Shown here piece by piece: positions 16,099-23,792 of a DNA stretch of 64,000 nt. Position 1 is the stretch's first letter. Each line of letters begins with the position of its first letter. The stretch spans positions 4,965-68,964 of the forward strand of contig CAYJWA010000001.1 in the NCBI GenBank assembly GCA_964373775.1, given 5' to 3'. The notes beneath the pieces are model-generated. The model worked only from the letters and a program-made list of their open reading frames with translations, was not told where the DNA came from and searched no databases. The position numbers and the translations under genes are program-made. Source of the DNA: UBA10002 sp964373775 (GTDB lineage: Bacteria; Patescibacteriota; Minisyncoccia; Phycocordibacterales; UBA10002).

Positions 16099-17787
16099 AT
16101 GTCGTATCATGAACGAATCACGCATGTTATACGGGAACACCGCGGAGCGCTTGTGGGAGCTCTCGCCGCGGCTTCTTTGGTTTTTTCCCCACTTGCAGGT
16201 TTTCTCTTTTTGTCAGATTCATATCAAGGTATCAATGTGGGGAATTACTTTCAGGACGAGTTTCATTATCTTGCCAAGGGAAGGGAGGTGTTGGACGGCA
16301 ACGGCTTGGGAAACATTATTTTGCATGAGGGGAAGGATTGGTATAACCCTGAACAGAAATACGCCGAATATCTTGTCCTGCCGCTTCGTTGGCTGGGATT
16401 GTCGCAAAAGGTAGACATATCGGTTGTTTTCACCGTCTATGGTTTTGTCGGTGTCTTTGTACTTGTGCTCCTTATTTATTCTTTTCTTCTCCAACTCTCT
16501 CGAGATAAGAGATTAGCCCTCTTGTCGGCGCTTTTTATCGTTCTCGCTTACAATGTTGTCACCAGATATAACTTCATTGATTATTTTAATATCAACGGTA
16601 GACCCGCCTACCCGCTCTTCAGCTCGTTGATCTTCTTTTTTTACTTAAATCTCCTGGTCAAGAGTTTGAAGTCAACAAAGCGTGTCCATGTGCTTGGTGC
16701 CGCTGCGGCTTTCGGTCTGTCATTTTACATCTATCTTTTCTGCTGGAGCTTTATCCTTGTGCTGAATGTCCTCCTCGCTGCTATTTATCTTCTTAAGAGA
16801 GAGCAAGAACAGTTTAGAAAAATACTCACGATCTCGTGTCTCGGACTTCTTGCTGGTTCTTTTGAAGTACTCATTTTATACTTCTACGCTCAAACTGACA
16901 TGGGACGACAGATTTTAAATTTTACAGGCGGCGCTTTTTCCCGCGAGTTTACGCTTATCAAGATATCATGGATTGCACTGGCGTTTTTCTTCTTTTATCG
17001 CTCTCGTAGGAAAAGCGATGAGAACTTGCCTCTGCTTCTCGCACTTATTCTTGCCGGCATCGTTTCCATCAATCAGCAGCTCGTCACGGGGAGGGGTTTT
17101 CAATCCTTTCATTATTTTTGGAACTTTATCATACCGACCGTGAGCGCGGTCGGTCTCTATATGACTTGGTTCGTCATTGAGTCCGCCGGACTCCGGCGCG
17201 TTTTCTTTTACGCCTTGCTTGTTTTGATATTTGTGAATAGTGCAACCCAATCTTTTCTCGGTACCCTTTCAACGCTTGAGTTAAAGAATTATGCCCAGAA
17301 CTATCGTCCCGTTATTGACTATTTGAACACAGACAAAAACCCTTCGGTAATTTTGGCGTCAGACCCATTTTATGAACTGTTGTTCATCGTCTATACCCCG
17401 CATGATCTATTTTGGAACGGCATGGCACTCGCTTTTAACACCCCCGGCAGCGCTCTGCGAGACGCATTTGTAGTGTACCGCTATCTTAATAAAGACTTGC
17501 GTACAGAGCCGCTTGATTATGCGGGCAGCAGTGCTATGCCTGCCGGTCAATATAAAGAGCTTTATGTTTCCTTTAAGCACTATATGGTTAATTTTTTGGG
17601 GAAGGATGACGCCGCTTTTTACACGGCACTCGCTGCAGCGGAAGACATAACAGATATCCTGAAGAGGCACCAGGTGAAGTATATTGTTTGGGATAAAAAC
17701 AAAAATCCAGAATGGGACCTCTCCATCCTTCGCGGATTACGGGAGGTATTGGTGTACCGCAATATATATGTATACCTCATCTCATAG
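16099..17787 (+). CDS. Polytopic membrane protein, GT-C-like (paralogue of 23793-25532)
   Basis: About 562 residues with a dozen hydrophobic helices and a soluble C-terminus ending EVLVYRNIYVYLIS. The first external loop has DEFHYLAKGREVLDGNGLGN, an acidic pair as in GT-C enzymes. It is strongly similar along its length to the protein at 23793 (for example ADSYKGINVGN versus SDSYQGINVGN); alignment with it favours ATG 16099 over GTG 16084. It probably transfers a sugar from a polyprenyl-phosphate donor outside the membrane. Confidence 0.65.
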   Translation: MSYHERITHVIREHRGALVGALAAASLVFSPLAGFLFLSDSYQGINVGNYFQDEFHYLAKGREVLDGNGLGNIILHEGKDWYNPEQKYAEYLVLPLRWLGLSQKVDISVVFTVYGFVGVFVLVLLIYSFLLQLSRDKRLALLSALFIVLAYNVVTRYNFIDYFNINGRPAYPLFSSLIFFFYLNLLVKSLKSTKRVHVLGAAAAFGLSFYIYLFCWSFILVLNVLLAAIYLLKREQEQFRKILTISCLGLLAGSFEVLILYFYAQTDMGRQILNFTGGAFSREFTLIKISWIALAFFFFYRSRRKSDENLPLLLALILAGIVSINQQLVTGRGFQSFHYFWNFIIPTVSAVGLYMTWFVIESAGLRRVFFYALLVLIFVNSATQSFLGTLSTLELKNYAQNYRPVIDYLNTDKNPSVILASDPFYELLFIVYTPHDLFWNGMALAFNTPGSALRDAFVVYRYLNKDLRTEPLDYAGSSAMPAGQYKELYVSFKHYMVNFLGKDDAAFYTALAAAEDITDILKRHQVKYIVWDKNKNPEWDLSILRGLREVLVYRNIYVYLIS

Positions 17788-17866
17788 ATCATATTGCATG
17801 ATAAGACGATGACTTAAAAAGTGGATATTCTAAACCCCCTCTTTCATTTACGGTAACATTGTTCCT

Positions 17867-18607
17867 ATGAAAACGGATGTTGAACTCTCAATTATCATCG
17901 CGTGCTACAACGAAGAGCGGCGGATAGCCGTTGCTTTACCAAATCTGCTTTCGTATTTGGAACGCATGGCGATTTCGCATGAAATCATTATTGTTGATGA
18001 CGGGAGCAGTGATTTAACTCGCTCCATTGTCGAAGATATCGCAAAAACGCATCACGCCGTGCGCCTGGTCTCGCACTTTCCGAATCGAGGCCGCGGGGCC
18101 TCAATTCGGGAGGGGGTATTCGCATCGGTAGGAGAAGTCATTCTTGAGACAGACGCCGATATGAGTACTGCCAAAGAAGCTATCGGGAGGTTTCTTAACT
18201 ATCTTCGGGAACATCCGGATGTGTCGGCCGCTTTTGGAAGCCGCAATCTTCCGGCCTCTCGTATCATAAAGGGTAAGACGTTTGTCCGATGGTTTCTGGG
18301 CAGCTGTTTTTTGTATATCGCGAGATTTCTTTTTATGTGTCCGTCGGTTACCGATCTTACGCTCGGATTTAAGATGCTTCGTCGAAATGCCGCGCTGGAT
18401 ATCTTCGCTCGCCAATATGATAATCATTTCGTCGCGGAGGCTGAAATCGTCTACGTCACCAAACTTCGCGGCTTTGCGATGGTCGAACTTCCGATTTCAT
18501 GGAATAATGAACGCGATTCAAGAGTGAAGGTGATACGCGATTCTCTACGTTCACTAAGCGGTCTGGCGCGTATCTTACTGCGCCGCGTCCAAGGCAAATA
18601 TCGCTGA
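17867..18607 (+). CDS. Glycosyltransferase family 2
   Basis: 246 residues: LSIIIACYNEERRI, IIIVDDGSSDLTR, LETDADMSTA (DxD), AAFGSRNLP, LTLGFKMLRR. This is a polyprenyl-phosphate sugar synthase-like GT-A domain without obvious membrane helices apart from a weak hydrophobic segment around residues 145-160. It may provide the lipid-linked donor for the neighbouring GT-C-like proteins. Confidence 0.8.
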   Translation: MKTDVELSIIIACYNEERRIAVALPNLLSYLERMAISHEIIIVDDGSSDLTRSIVEDIAKTHHAVRLVSHFPNRGRGASIREGVFASVGEVILETDADMSTAKEAIGRFLNYLREHPDVSAAFGSRNLPASRIIKGKTFVRWFLGSCFLYIARFLFMCPSVTDLTLGFKMLRRNAALDIFARQYDNHFVAEAEIVYVTKLRGFAMVELPISWNNERDSRVKVIRDSLRSLSGLARILLRRVQGKYR

Positions 18608-18723
18608 TCACGAATTTTCCGAGCCTTTAGTTGTTTTTTAGCGGCTGCAGTATAGACTTAGCTAAGCATCTTACGTGAGTTGATGCCCTTGTTCGTGGTT
18701 ACTCGTATTTTCCTTTTAACTCT

Positions 18724-19911
18724 ATGAAATGCTTGTTGTGCCGCAAGAATAAAACCATTAAACTTCTTGATCTTGGGAAACAGCCTCTCGCGAATAAATA
18801 TCCCGCGAGCGAGGCGCTATTCAAAACGGAAGATTTTTTCCCTCTGGTCGTTTTTTTCTGCGCCAATTGCAAAAATGTCCAACTCGGGACCATCGTCTCC
18901 CGAGAAAGGATGTTTGAGGACTATTATTACCTCTCTTCAGTCAACCCGGGACTGGTAAGACATTTTGAACAACTGGCAGAGAATCTGTCCAAGGCAAAAT
19001 TTGTCGTGGATATCGGTTCTAATGACGGCATCTTGCTTAAACCTCTGAAGGAGAGGGGCGTAAAAGCGATTGGAGTTGACCCCTCTATCAATGTCGGGAA
19101 AATTGCCAATGACGCGGGGCTCACGACCATTGTCGCCTTCTTCAATCAAGAGATTGTCCAAACAATAATAAAGCAGTACGGTAAACCGGATGTGGTGGTC
19201 GCATCAAGTATCTTCACTCACCTCGAAGACCCTCATCAGTTTATTGAGGCAGTGAAAGAGTTGATGACTCCAGACGGTGATTTTATTATAGAGGTTGAGT
19301 ATATAGGAGATATCTTAAAAGAGGTTCAGTTTGAAAGATTCTATTTGGACAGAGTATTTTATTATTCACTGACCTCGCTCAAGCATCTATTTGAAGCGCA
19401 CGAGATGTACATAGCCGACGCGGAAAAGATAGAACCCCACGGTGGATCGCTCCGGGTAATCGCTCGCAAAAGAGGAGCTCCGGGAAAAATGTCGGCGAGG
19501 ACTAAACGCGTGCTTCGCGAAGAGGCAGCAAAATTGACTCCGACCACACTCAAGAAATTTAAACAAAAAGTGGAAAGTTATATCGGCGCTTTTCGCGACA
19601 AACTCAAAGAATACAAGAAGCTGAAATTAAAAGTTGCAGGGTATGGCGCTCCCGCCCGAGTGGCGACCATAACCAATTTCGGCAAAATCGGGCAGGAGCT
19701 TATTGAATTTATTGTGGATGACAGTCCTCTGAAACAAAACAGGTTTAGTCCGGGAATGCACATTCCGATTGTGCCAAATAATTATCTTGGGAGACATAAA
19801 CCAGATATTTTGGTAGTCTTTGCCTACGAATATTTTGATGACATTAAGAAAAAAACCGTGGGTGGAAATTATCGGTATCTTATTGCCATTCCGCCAAGAG
19901 AGGTTACATAA
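18724..19911 (+). CDS. C-methyltransferase-like protein (Methyltransf_13/14), altered active site
   Basis: 395 residues with the same three-part plan as the gene at 4462: zinc-binding N-terminus (CLLCRK ... CANCKNVQLG), SAM domain (VDIGSNDGILLKPL) and C-terminal domain with GYGAPARVATITNF. In place of the catalytic IYHEHLRYYSL it has FYLDRVFYYSL, so the His-Glu-His is replaced by Leu-Asp-Arg. It may methylate a different position or act on a different sugar, or be a non-C-methylating relative. The next gene starts 15 bp downstream. Confidence 0.75.
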   Translation: MKCLLCRKNKTIKLLDLGKQPLANKYPASEALFKTEDFFPLVVFFCANCKNVQLGTIVSRERMFEDYYYLSSVNPGLVRHFEQLAENLSKAKFVVDIGSNDGILLKPLKERGVKAIGVDPSINVGKIANDAGLTTIVAFFNQEIVQTIIKQYGKPDVVVASSIFTHLEDPHQFIEAVKELMTPDGDFIIEVEYIGDILKEVQFERFYLDRVFYYSLTSLKHLFEAHEMYIADAEKIEPHGGSLRVIARKRGAPGKMSARTKRVLREEAAKLTPTTLKKFKQKVESYIGAFRDKLKEYKKLKLKVAGYGAPARVATITNFGKIGQELIEFIVDDSPLKQNRFSPGMHIPIVPNNYLGRHKPDILVVFAYEYFDDIKKKTVGGNYRYLIAIPPREVT

Positions 19912-19925
19912 CTGTTTAAACAACC

Positions 19926-21062
19926 ATGTCCGAAAAAATAATTAAGGAAGATATAGCGACCATCGCCAAGGGTTTGGGGAAAGATGCCAAAAAATTAGAG
20001 GGCAAAACCGTTTTTCTTAGTGGAGGCGGAGGATTTTTGGGAAAGTATATCGTTGGCACGATCTGCTACTTGAACGATAATATACTCTCGAAACCCTGTC
20101 GCGTCATATCCGTTGATAACTTTATCACCGGTAAAGCTCATCCACACTTCAATTACAAAGGGCGTCATGACGTTCTTGAGGTCTGGGGCGACATTACGGA
20201 GCGGCTTCCGATCCGCGAGTCTCTTCACTACATTATTCACGCCGCGGGGCTCGCTTCGCCGGTCTACTACAAAAAATATCCTCTTGAAACTATTGACAGT
20301 GCGGTTGCCGGAGTCAGGCATCTCTTGGAGCTCGCCAGAAAAAATAAAGAAACCATAGAAGGGTTCCTATTTTTCAGTTCTAGCGAAATCTACGGTGACC
20401 CAGATGAAAAGGCGGTGCCGACGCCCGAAACCTACCACGGATATGTTTCTTCCGTAGGTCCCCGCGCCTGTTATGATGAATCAAAGCGTCTGGGTGAAAC
20501 CATTACCACTATCTATTTCGAGCAATTTGGAATACCGGGCAAAATTGTCAGACAGTTTAACGTGTTCGGCCCCGGCATGGACCACAATGACCGTAGAGTG
20601 GTTCCGATGTTCGCGTACAAGGCGCTTAACAAAGAGTCAATTCCGGTGCACGGCGATGGTCGCCAGACCAGGACATTCTGCTACATCACCGACGCCATCA
20701 CCGGTTTTTTAAAGGTGCTTCTGCTGGGCAAGCCAGGCCATGCCTACAATATCGGCAACAAAGACAATGAGATTTCCATGCGCGACTTAGCGCGACTCTT
20801 CGTAGACATTGAAGGCGGCGGTGCTTCATTTGAGCTCATACCCTATCCTGAAACGTATCCCGCGGGAGAGCCCCAAAGACGCTGTCCCGACCTCTCAAAA
20901 GCCGAGCTACACCTCGCATACAAAGCGGCCGTGTCTCTCAAGAAAGGGTTGGCTCGCTTCATTGATTGGTGCCGAAGCGAAGAAATGTATGTTGGAAAGA
21001 CGCACACAACGAAAACCAAAGTAAAATTTCAACCGAAGCGAAAAACTAGAAAAACTCGCTAA
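19926..21062 (+). CDS. UDP-glucuronate decarboxylase-like SDR (UXS type)
   Basis: 378 residues: FLSGGGGFLGKYIVG, HAAGLASPVYY, SSSEIYGDPDE, GPRACYDESKRLGE (Tyr-x3-Lys), QFNVFGPGM, VHGDGRQTRTFCYI. The GPRxCYDExKR segment is characteristic of UDP-xylose synthase and relatives that act at C-4 of NDP-sugars. The C-terminus ends in a Lys/Arg/Thr-rich tail of about 20 residues. It probably makes an NDP-pentose or 4-keto pentose. It shares one base (TAATG) with the downstream oxidoreductase. Confidence 0.7.
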   Translation: MSEKIIKEDIATIAKGLGKDAKKLEGKTVFLSGGGGFLGKYIVGTICYLNDNILSKPCRVISVDNFITGKAHPHFNYKGRHDVLEVWGDITERLPIRESLHYIIHAAGLASPVYYKKYPLETIDSAVAGVRHLLELARKNKETIEGFLFFSSSEIYGDPDEKAVPTPETYHGYVSSVGPRACYDESKRLGETITTIYFEQFGIPGKIVRQFNVFGPGMDHNDRRVVPMFAYKALNKESIPVHGDGRQTRTFCYITDAITGFLKVLLLGKPGHAYNIGNKDNEISMRDLARLFVDIEGGGASFELIPYPETYPAGEPQRRCPDLSKAELHLAYKAAVSLKKGLARFIDWCRSEEMYVGKTHTTKTKVKFQPKRKTRKTR

Positions 21063-21985
21063 TGAAAACTCTTGCGCTAATCGGTGTCGGCAAATGGGGT
21101 AAGAATATAGTTTCAACTTTGGAAACAATTCCCGACGCCAATTTAAAATATCTATCCGCTCGCGACCTAGAATCGCTGTCTTCGTATGGAGAGAAACATG
21201 AAAAGGTATCTGACTGGCATGTACTTCTAAAAAAGAAAGATCTTGATGCGGTACTCATCGCTACCCCTCCCTCCCCGCACTGCATGCTCATAGAATCAGC
21301 CCTCAAAGCCGGCAAGCATGTTTTTGTGGAGAAACCGATGGTGCTTTCTTCGGATGAGGCAAAACGAATTCAAAAGCTCGTTGCTTCAACGGGGAACGTT
21401 TTCATGGTGGGCTATCAGTACCTCTTTAACGACAATATACGCTACATAAAAAAGGAAATTGAGAAGGGAACACTTGGGAAGATTCTCTCCGTTAAGAGCG
21501 AACATATCGTAAGTCCCTCGCGCCCAGATGTGAACATCTTCTGGGATGCCGGACCACACCCGCTCTCGGTGTTTCAATATTTATTCAATCCTCAAAATTT
21601 GATTTCCGCCGAAGGAAGCATCAAACATGACAGAGCTTCCATACAACTAAAATTTTCCGCCAGAGGCGGATCCGCCTCTGGCGGAGAAAACGCTTCGTCA
21701 CTCGAAATTATCGCCGCTTGTTTCGGGCAAACCAAAGTTAGAAAACTGACCGTTACGGGGGAAAAAGCGACTGCGGTCTTGGACGAAACTTTGGAAAGAA
21801 ATAAACTCGCTATTCTCAAAGACGGAACCGTCTGTTACCCGGAAATTGATTCAAGAGAATCGCTTCGAAACGAACTGGAACATTTCATCCGTTGCATTCA
21901 AACCGGCTCGACACCGCTCACTGATATTCATTTCGGCTGTCGGATAACCGAGTGGCTTGAAACCATTTCAAAGCTACTTACATAG
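21062..21985 (+). CDS. Gfo/Idh/MocA-family oxidoreductase with in-frame palindromic insert
   Basis: 307 residues: N-terminal Rossmann LIGVGKWGKN, IATPPSPH, the EKPM motif in HVFVEKPMVLSS, and GYQYLFND. It probably oxidises or reduces a sugar or NDP-sugar with NAD(P). A perfect 30-bp palindrome at 21656-21685 encodes residues 199-208 (SARGGSASGG), which look like a foreign, low-complexity loop. It is tightly coupled to the upstream SDR. Confidence 0.8.
   Translation: MKTLALIGVGKWGKNIVSTLETIPDANLKYLSARDLESLSSYGEKHEKVSDWHVLLKKKDLDAVLIATPPSPHCMLIESALKAGKHVFVEKPMVLSSDEAKRIQKLVASTGNVFMVGYQYLFNDNIRYIKKEIEKGTLGKILSVKSEHIVSPSRPDVNIFWDAGPHPLSVFQYLFNPQNLISAEGSIKHDRASIQLKFSARGGSASGGENASSLEIIAACFGQTKVRKLTVTGEKATAVLDETLERNKLAILKDGTVCYPEIDSRESLRNELEHFIRCIQTGSTPLTDIHFGCRITEWLETISKLLT
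21656..21685. repeat. Perfect 30-bp palindrome inserted in frame in a coding gene
   Basis: TCCGCCAGAGGCGGA followed directly by its exact reverse complement. The length is a multiple of three and the frame continues. A near-identical palindrome lies in the intergenic mosaic at 23543-23572, and a half unit in the LegC-like gene at 53306-53322. Confidence 0.9.
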
Positions 21986-22029
21986 GGTTACCCTTGTATT
22001 TTAAGTGAACAAGCCGGGCATAAAAATCC

Positions 22030-22058
22030 TTGACATCTTGTTGCTAGTATGATAGACT
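22030..22058 (+). promoter_or_regulatory. Near-consensus promoter upstream of an unknown gene
   Basis: TTGACA (22030-22035), 17-bp spacer, TAGACT (22053-22058). Confidence 0.65.
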
Positions 22059-22150
22059 ACGGACAGTGAAGTTCACAATCCAAAAATCAAATAAGACCTA
22101 AGAAAAAGCTCAATACAGACACGGAAACGGGTACAGAAAGTTTCTGTAAG

Positions 22151-22687
22151 TTGCTAAGTACGCCGCCGAGAAGAGACAGGGGATTCGTCAAGGAACGCAG
22201 GTTTGAAAAAGTTTCCACTGCCCATTTGCTGGCAGTGTTGCTTCCTCCACTCGACGAAATCAAAGACGAGCTCGAGGCCCGCGGTCCAGAAATTGTTTGG
22301 AAAGTTATTGCAAGACTGAGACGTTTCCAGGACACACAGTATGGCTATTACCCTTGGAGCGTCAAGAAAGATTATTGGGAGGTTTTTCTGCTCCTCTCGG
22401 TGATTCTGGAAAATGCCCGACCAAAACACGCCAGGACACTTGCGGGAATGCTCTCCTGGGAAAGCATGGTCGGTATGAGTTATGGTGGAATGATCGTGGA
22501 AACACTCGAAAAGATCGGCAACAGTTCGGTTGTTCGTCTACTCAGGGAACATCGAAGAATGCTCAAGGCATTCTATCGGAAAAACCCTTCCAGTGATCGT
22601 GAGTCAGAGAAAGAGACACCGACTGCGAGATCATATCGTTTGAAGGGTATCAAAAGGGCCATTAAGGCCTGTGATCAAAGAGAATGA
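22151..22687 (+). CDS. Hypothetical basic protein
   Basis: 178 residues from TTG 22151; no family is recognised. The sequence is helical, rich in Arg/Lys/Glu, with no signal peptide or membrane helix (for example LLPPLDEIKDELEARG, HRRMLKAFYRKN). The frame is open upstream to about 22070 without ATG or GTG, so the start is uncertain. It lies between a near-consensus promoter and a strong terminator, which supports a real single-gene transcript. It is part of the non-sugar insert at 22.0-23.4 kb. Confidence 0.45.
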   Translation: MLSTPPRRDRGFVKERRFEKVSTAHLLAVLLPPLDEIKDELEARGPEIVWKVIARLRRFQDTQYGYYPWSVKKDYWEVFLLLSVILENARPKHARTLAGMLSWESMVGMSYGGMIVETLEKIGNSSVVRLLREHRRMLKAFYRKNPSSDRESEKETPTARSYRLKGIKRAIKACDQRE

Positions 22688-22752
22688 AAAACGAAACCGT
22701 CTGCCTAGGTCTTTCTGGTAGCAAAGCGCTGATCCTTCGAAGCCATAGCGAG

Positions 22753-22796
22753 CCGGTAGTTTTGCCAACGTTTAGAAGCAAAACTACCGGTTTTTT
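22753..22796 (+). terminator. Rho-independent terminator
   Basis: CCGGTAGTTTTG (22753-22764) pairs with CAAAACTACCGG (22779-22790), then six T. Confidence 0.9.
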
Positions 22797-22833
22797 ATAA
22801 ACCAAGAATCGAAAAAATTGTACTAAATAGAAA

Positions 22834-22858
22834 AGGGCCGTGAACTGGTCACGGCCCT
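22834..22858 (-). terminator. Terminator hairpin of the minus-strand cupin-like gene
   Basis: AGGGCCGTGA pairs with TCACGGCCCT (5-nt loop); on the minus strand TTTTCTATTT follows. Confidence 0.8.
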
Positions 22859-22901
22859 GCGAAAACTGAAAAGAGAAACTATTTTACTATTGATGCCGCG
22901 T

Positions 22902-23288
22902 TCATTCCCGGCACTCCGGCACTGAAGGCCAACGCACGGTCATACCAAATGATGGCGCTTCGATAACCCGGACTTGCTTTTTGCAACCTGGCGGAAGGAT
23001 AACATAGTCCCGGTTGGAGCCCTTGAGTTCAATAGCCTGGGGAACAAAAGCACCATTCCCGTCGGGGACTTCAAGCATGAGCCTAAGCGTACCCTTTTCC
23101 ACTATGATGAACTCGGTACCCCCGAACTCTTTCTGCCCGTAGTTCGGCTGGCTATCGTAGTGCCAGATTTTAATCTCTAAGTCTTTGCTGTTGCCGAGAC
23201 CTTCCGGGATAAAGTACCCCACCACCCATCCTTTTCTTGCCGATGCGGCTGCGTCTGCCGCGTTTCCAACGATAATTTCCTGAAGCAC
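22902..23288 (-). CDS. Small cupin-like protein, unknown function
   Basis: 128 residues, GTG start with a perfect GGAGG ribosome site 4-8 bases before it. Segments KIWHYDSQPNYGQKEFGGTE, EFIIVEKGTLRLMLEV and DYVILPPGCKKQV give the beta-rich pattern of a one-domain cupin, though metal-binding His are few. No family is recognised. The full set of consensus promoter, strong ribosome site and hairpin terminator marks it as an independently and probably well-expressed gene, unlike the surrounding sugar genes. Confidence 0.55.
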   Translation of the reverse strand: MLQEIIVGNAADAAASARKGWVVGYFIPEGLGNSKDLEIKIWHYDSQPNYGQKEFGGTEFIIVEKGTLRLMLEVPDGNGAFVPQAIELKGSNRDYVILPPGCKKQVRVIEAPSFGMTVRWPSVPECRE

Positions 23289-23360
23289 GAGACCTCCATG
23301 GCTGAGATTAGACGATGATCAGCGAAAATGTTCCCAAGGAACGTTTATTGATCTCCCTAC

Positions 23361-23388
23361 ATTATACACATATTTGCTAGCCTGTCAA
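23361..23388 (-). promoter_or_regulatory. Consensus sigma70 promoter for the cupin-like gene
   Basis: On the minus strand TTGACA (23383-23388), 16-bp spacer, TATAAT (23361-23366): both hexamers are perfect. The predicted leader (about 23289-23354) contains the small inverted repeat GTTCCCAAGGAAC (23330-23342). Confidence 0.85.
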
Positions 23389-23404
23389 GCTTTCGTGCGG
23401 TAAC

Positions 23405-23613
23405 TATCCACACCTCTTAATTCTCCCTTTACTAAAGGGAGTGGCCATAGGCCGAGGGATTTTTCTGATTCATAATAAATACTCTCTATGGGCGAGCTCG
23501 CCCCGAGCTTTAGCCGCCCTCGAAGACTCGGGCACCTCCTTTTCCGCCGAAGGCGGATCCGCCTTTGGCGGAAGAAAAGGAGGAATTAAGCCATTTTTCG
23601 GGAGGTGTGGACA
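23405..23613. repeat. Mosaic palindromic element, about 210 bp
   Basis: The outer arms TCCACACCTC (23407-23416) and GAGGTGTGGA (23602-23611) are complementary, as are TTAATTCTCC and GGAGGAATTAA inside them. The interior holds more hairpins: CTCCCTTTACTAAAGGGAG, GGCCATAGGCC, GGGCGAGCTCGCCC, and a copy of the TCCGCC..GGCGGA palindrome at 23543-23572. No credible gene lies in it. The rest of the 23289-23792 gap holds the cupin promoter (above) and nothing else I can name. Confidence 0.7.
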
Positions 23614-23792
23614 CTTACTTCGTGCGGGGAAACGATTCGTATTCTCATTCGCCTTTTTCCTTTATTATTTTTCTTCATAACGCTTAATTTTACCTTAAGC
23701 GTTGCATTTCATTGTTGAACTAGCCGTAGTCTCGTGTACGCTTTGGAGTACGTGTGATATGCTAGAAAACGTTTTTATAATATCCAAGGGAC

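Noticed and set aside
23441..23680. A 79-codon open frame on the plus strand
   Set aside because: It lies wholly inside the palindromic mosaic and reads through hairpins; no ribosome site and no protein-like composition.
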